From positions 1 to 10,656 of the forward strand of contig CADBOW010000062.1 of assembly GCA_902796375.1 (NCBI GenBank): a stretch of 10,656 nucleotides of DNA. Direction: 5' to 3'. The notes under the pieces were generated by a model. That model worked only from the letters and a program-made list of their open reading frames with translations. It ran no database searches and had not been told where the DNA came from. The first letter of the stretch is position 1; every line of letters starts with the position of its first letter. A program made the translations under genes and the position numbers. This DNA is from an uncultured Lachnospiraceae bacterium. Its GTDB lineage: Bacteria > Bacillota > Clostridia > Lachnospirales > Lachnospiraceae. This document shows positions 8,228 to 10,656 of this stretch, piece by piece.

Positions 8228-8234
8228 AATTGTA

Positions 8235-8240
8235 ACCTCC
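8235..8240 (-). promoter_or_regulatory. Ribosome binding site deciding the frr start
   Basis: GGAGGT on the minus strand with a 7-base spacer points to the ATG at 8227. The longer reading frame starting at 8242 would place its start codon on top of this motif and lacks a ribosome binding site of its own. Confidence 0.85.
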
Positions 8241-8296
8241 ATAAATCCTTGTAATATTGGTATATATACTTATCATTCTTCAGAATACCCCATGGG

Positions 8297-9001
8297 TCAT
8301 TCCGCAGTGATCTCGGTTCCTTTGAACTGTCCCGTCAGTGCATTTACGATGCTGTCCTTCTCTGCCAGACCGAACAGCAGCATGGGCATGTGATTCTCCA
8401 TGGCAAGCACTGCGGATGCCAGATCGATCACGCCCAGCTTCTGATCCACGATCTCCTGCATGGACATCCTGTCGATCTTCTTTGCATTCGGATCCACCTT
8501 CGGATCCGCCGTATAAACACCATCGATGGCTTTTGCTGCCAGAATGGCATCTGCACCGATCTCAACCGCACGGAGCACAACTGCCATATCCGTGGAGAAG
8601 AAGGGATGGCCGGTTCCGCCGGCAAAAAATACCACATGACCCTGTTCCAGATATTCCACCGCCCTGTCACGGACAAACATTTCTGTCATGTCTCCCATGG
8701 CATGGGGCGTCATCACATGACACCGGATCCCTTCCTGGCGGAGGAAATCCGCAGTATAAATGCAGTTCATGATGGTTGCCAGCATTCCGATCTGATCCGC
8801 TTTGACACGATCCATGTCATTGGAGCTTCTCCCTCTCCAGAAATTGCCTCCGCCGATCACGATACCCACCTGGATCTTCTGATCCAGTACCTTTCGAACC
8901 TGTGATGCCACATCCCGGACCACCTCTTCCGAAAATCCGGTCTTCTTATCCCCGGCCAGAGCCTCGCCGGAAAGCTTCAGTACAACTCTGTTCAGTTTCA
9001 T
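8297..9001 (-). CDS. pyrH: UMP kinase (uridylate kinase)
   Basis: The enzyme phosphorylates UMP to UDP, feeding UTP, CTP and UDP-sugars for wall synthesis. The 234-residue protein belongs to the amino-acid-kinase fold and has VVLKLSGEAL near the N-terminus (ATP site), GIVIGGGNFWRG, DQIGMLATIMN, and FFAGGTGHPFFSTDMA followed by RAVEIGADAILAAKAIDGVY, all characteristic of bacterial PyrH. The reading frame continues upstream to 9139 and would add 46 residues by running through the end of the bactofilin gene in another frame. GGAGG at 9012-9016 and the length of the family (about 235-240) show the start to be 9001. The gap to the bactofilin stop is 16 bases. In many Firmicutes tsf precedes this gene; here it does not. 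Confidence 0.97.
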   Translation of the reverse strand: MKLNRVVLKLSGEALAGDKKTGFSEEVVRDVASQVRKVLDQKIQVGIVIGGGNFWRGRSSNDMDRVKADQIGMLATIMNCIYTADFLRQEGIRCHVMTPHAMGDMTEMFVRDRAVEYLEQGHVVFFAGGTGHPFFSTDMAVVLRAVEIGADAILAAKAIDGVYTADPKVDPNAKKIDRMSMQEIVDQKLGVIDLASAVLAMENHMPMLLFGLAEKDSIVNALTGQFKGTEITAE

Positions 9002-9011
9002 TTCCTTCTGT

Positions 9012-9016
9012 CCTCC
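9012..9016 (-). promoter_or_regulatory. Ribosome binding site deciding the pyrH start
   Basis: GGAGG lies in the 16-base gap right after the bactofilin stop, 10 bases before the ATG at 9001. It supports the short, family-typical start over the 46-residue upstream extension. Confidence 0.75.
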
Positions 9017-9017
9017 G

Positions 9018-10448
9018 TCATCGATTCCCGGACTGATTCCGGTTCCGATTATTCTTTCTGTTCTGATTACGTCCGTTATTGCTGTTGCTGCTGTTGTTCT
9101 TCTCCGGCTTTGCTTCCTTCTCTTCCTCCAGGGATGCATCCTCGGATTTCTCGCTCTGGTTTTCCGGCATCAGCTCCTCGATCTTCGATTCCCCGGGATT
9201 GATCCGGTGCTCAGCCTGCTTGAAATACTGGTTGACATCCACATCCAGATAGCTTTGCGAACAGAAGCCCTCTATGATGGCTCCGTTATTGATCTGCACG
9301 GATTTGGACTTGATATTTCCGACGATCACTGCCGTGGAATCCACGATGACAGGTCCCTGCACGTCGATATCACCGTTGACGGCGCCTGCGATCACTGCAG
9401 AGGTGCCGGTGATATTTCCGACGATCACCGATCCCACTCCGATCTTCACACTCTCCTCTGCCTCAATCCTTCCTTCGATCTTGGCCTGGTTCGCATAGAC
9501 CTCTCCGGCCTTAACATCCCCCAGAATGGATCCGCCGATGATCAGCTTGCCTGCACAATTCACATTTCCCGTAACGCTTCCCAGGAGATCGATATCTCCG
9601 TCCGTCTCCAGGTCACCCTTGATCCTTGTCTTTGCCGTAATATAGGTACAATCCGCTGCCAATCCTGCAAGCGGCTCATTTACTCCTGCCTGTGCCTCTA
9701 ACTCTGCCAAACGATCCACCTCACTCTCCTGATCTATGGTTACTTTTTCTTCTTCAGGATCGTTGTCCTGTCCGATCTCTTCCTCTGCGGCCTCTTCCGG
9801 TTCCACTTCCGCGTTCGCTGCCATGTTTTCCTGATACTCCGCAGTTTCTGCGTCCATTTCCTCTGCTTCTGCTGCGGGAACCTCCTCCGGCTCCACAACT
9901 GCTTCCTCTGCCTCAGCTGCCAGGATCTCCTCCGGCTCCACAGCTGCTTCCTCTGCCTCAGCTGCCAGGATCTCCTCCGGCTCCGCTGCCGCTTCTTCCG
10001 GATCTTCATATTTCTGTTCCGGTTCCAGTCGGATCTCCTTCACCGGCTGAAGACTCTCCGGTATCTGAACCTCGTATTCTCCGTCTGCCGTAGCGTCTCC
10101 ATCAGCTTCCGTGCCTTCCGCATCCGTATCATCCGCATCCGGAAGACGATCGATCTCCGCATCGATCTCTTCGCTCATCTGCTCTACCCGCTGATCTGTA
10201 TTATGACGGATCTCTTCCCGAAGCTTATCTGCCTCCTCCTTCAGGATGGCTTCCGATACAGCCTCTGTCAGATCCGCGTTTCGAACCGGCTCCTTCACCG
10301 GCTTCTCGGCTTCCTTGATCTCTGCAGAAACCACCGGCTCCTCCGGCTGAGGATCCTTCTTCTTATTCTTCGTTTTTTCTTCCGGTTCCGGCAGGAGTTC
10401 ATTCACCGCCTGCGCAAAATCCCGTTTGAAATTCTTGATAAATCCCAT
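9018..10448 (-). CDS. Bactofilin-type polymer-forming cytoskeletal protein with long acidic N-terminal region and basic Asn-rich tail
   Basis: Bactofilins self-assemble without nucleotides into filaments that act as scaffolds at the membrane. The bactofilin core (former DUF583) lies at about residues 266-400: short, regularly repeated strands rich in Val, Ile and Gly with turns such as IKGDLETDGDIDLLGSVTGN, as expected for its right-handed beta-helix. The first 20 residues could form an amphipathic helix, a possible membrane anchor. Residues 75-260 are very rich in Glu, Asp and Ala and include three 15-residue repeats (155-199). Residues 451-476 hold 12 Asn and six Arg/Lys. No signal peptide is seen. 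At 476 residues it is far longer than typical bactofilins (roughly 110-200). AGGAG lies 7 bases before the ATG. It is the first gene after the promoter, 16 bases from pyrH. The fold is well supported; the cellular role is unknown. Confidence 0.85.
   Translation of the reverse strand: MGFIKNFKRDFAQAVNELLPEPEEKTKNKKKDPQPEEPVVSAEIKEAEKPVKEPVRNADLTEAVSEAILKEEADKLREEIRHNTDQRVEQMSEEIDAEIDRLPDADDTDAEGTEADGDATADGEYEVQIPESLQPVKEIRLEPEQKYEDPEEAAAEPEEILAAEAEEAAVEPEEILAAEAEEAVVEPEEVPAAEAEEMDAETAEYQENMAANAEVEPEEAAEEEIGQDNDPEEEKVTIDQESEVDRLAELEAQAGVNEPLAGLAADCTYITAKTRIKGDLETDGDIDLLGSVTGNVNCAGKLIIGGSILGDVKAGEVYANQAKIEGRIEAEESVKIGVGSVIVGNITGTSAVIAGAVNGDIDVQGPVIVDSTAVIVGNIKSKSVQINNGAIIEGFCSQSYLDVDVNQYFKQAEHRINPGESKIEELMPENQSEKSEDASLEEEKEAKPEKNNSSNSNNGRNQNRKNNRNRNQSGNR
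9852..9986 (-). repeat. Tandem 45-bp coding repeats in the bactofilin acidic region
   Basis: Three in-frame units of 45 bases encode 15-residue acidic repeats of the form EPEEILAAEAEEA. Two DNA copies offset slightly from the protein units (9882-9926 and 9927-9971) match at 44 of 45 bases, differing only at 9898/9943. The flanking copies are diverged or partial. The near-identity at synonymous positions suggests recent duplication. Because the unit is a multiple of three, gain or loss keeps the frame. Confidence 0.9.
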
Positions 10449-10477
10449 AGATTTTCTCCTTTACATCAACACACTAC

Positions 10478-10506
10478 AGTATACCACAACCGACAGTCGA
10501 TGAAAA
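10478..10506 (-). promoter_or_regulatory. Sigma-A-type extended -10 promoter in front of the bactofilin gene
   Basis: On the minus strand TTTTCA (10501-10506, four of six matches to TTGACA) is followed after exactly 17 bases by TATACT (10478-10483, five of six to TATAAT), with TGG directly before it as an extended -10. Transcription would start near 10471, leaving a leader of about 23 bases that holds the ribosome binding site AGGAG. This is the only convincing promoter in the window and would drive the whole operon. Confidence 0.65.
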
Positions 10507-10520
10507 CCAGAATCTTCTTT

Positions 10521-10537
10521 CGTTTTTTTACAAAACG
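10521..10537. repeat. Inverted repeat CGTTTT-5-AAAACG upstream of the promoter
   Basis: Six-base perfect arms with a 5-base spacer lie 15 bases upstream of the -35 element. The right arm also lies in the 10-base palindrome AAAACGTTTT (10532-10541). The stem is too AT-rich for a convincing terminator in either direction. An operator-like site is possible but unproven. Confidence 0.35.
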
Positions 10538-10570
10538 TTTTATTTGCGTTAATACTTTATTCATATTTGG

Positions 10571-10586
10571 GGTTTATATTTAAACC
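10571..10586 (+). terminator. Weak hairpin followed by a T-run (possible plus-strand terminator)
   Basis: GGTTTA-TATT-TAAACC forms a six-base stem and four-base loop, followed four bases later by TTTTTT (10591-10596) on the plus strand. The stem is AT-rich, and no plus-strand gene ends just before it, so this may be chance or an operator. Confidence 0.2.
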
Positions 10587-10615
10587 ATAGTTTTTTCATA
10601 ACTCTCTCACCTTAT

Positions 10616-10632
10616 TTGATAATGTATATCAA
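10616..10632. repeat. Inverted repeat TTGATA-5-TATCAA near the right edge
   Basis: Perfect six-base arms with a 5-base spacer. After two mismatched positions on each side, two further outer bases can also pair. The geometry is that of a binding site for a dimeric repressor, but the protein and target are unknown, and the neighbouring gene to the right is outside the window. Confidence 0.35.
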
Positions 10633-10656
10633 TAAAGCACCCAGGTTCGGAACTGG

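Noticed and set aside
8228..8296. AT-rich pyrH-frr gap with GTATATATAC palindrome as a second promoter
   Set aside because: TATATA is present, but no -35-like hexamer lies 16-18 bases upstream, and the short inverted repeats have no U-tract.
9002..9139. 46-residue N-terminal extension of PyrH
   Set aside because: It overlaps the bactofilin gene in another frame, and the GGAGG motif plus family length fix the start at 9001.
10527..10558. Plus-strand promoter TTTACA with a downstream -10
   Set aside because: No hexamer at 16-18 bases matches TATAAT at more than three positions, and no plus-strand gene follows inside the window.
10641..10656. Partial tRNA or rRNA at the right edge (GTTCGGAAC)
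   Set aside because: It resembles a T-arm loop, but the flanking stem does not pair in five bases and the invariant A58 is missing; only 16 bases are available.

Overview
The window is a stretch of a Firmicutes (Clostridia) chromosome, most likely from the Lachnospiraceae. PolC-type replicase is a marker of low-GC Gram-positive lineages. The order pyrH-frr-uppS-cdsA-dxr-rseP-ispG-polC, with ispG where Bacillus carries proS, is the clostridial version of this cluster. Base composition looks moderate (roughly half G+C by eye). The genus cannot be told from this sequence alone.

Every gene I can support lies on the minus strand, so transcription runs from right to left. At the right end, positions 10449-10656 are non-coding and AT-rich, with three short inverted repeats and a good sigma-A-like extended -10 promoter. 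Reading leftwards from there: a large bactofilin (polymer-forming protein) with an acidic repeat region and a basic Asn/Arg-rich tail (9018-10448); pyrH (8297-9001); frr (7685-8227); uppS (6937-7671); cdsA (6122-6934); dxr (4970-6118); rseP (3895-4935); ispG (2718-3782); and the first 884 codons of polC (1-2654), cut by the left edge. Gaps are 2-34 bases from uppS to rseP and 112 bases at most (rseP-ispG). No internal terminator is evident, so the set reads as one operon. No stretch over 300 bases lacks a gene.

Most of the genes join up functionally. Dxr and IspG are the second and the penultimate enzymes of the MEP isoprenoid pathway, and UppS uses isoprenoid precursors to make the C55 carrier for peptidoglycan. 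CdsA makes CDP-diacylglycerol for phospholipids. RseP is an intramembrane protease. PyrH supplies UDP for UTP, CTP and UDP-sugars. Frr recycles ribosomes and PolC replicates the chromosome. The operon therefore couples envelope lipid supply to growth, translation and replication.

The most unusual item is the bactofilin gene. It sits at the promoter-proximal position, where many Firmicutes have rpsB-tsf, and is much longer than ordinary bactofilins. The other observations are smaller: a near-identical 45-bp tandem duplication in that gene, a low-complexity linker and an altered PHP motif in PolC, a 9-bp repeat at the ispG/polC junction, and marked over-representation of GATC. I found no phage, transposon, CRISPR array, RNA gene or defence system.
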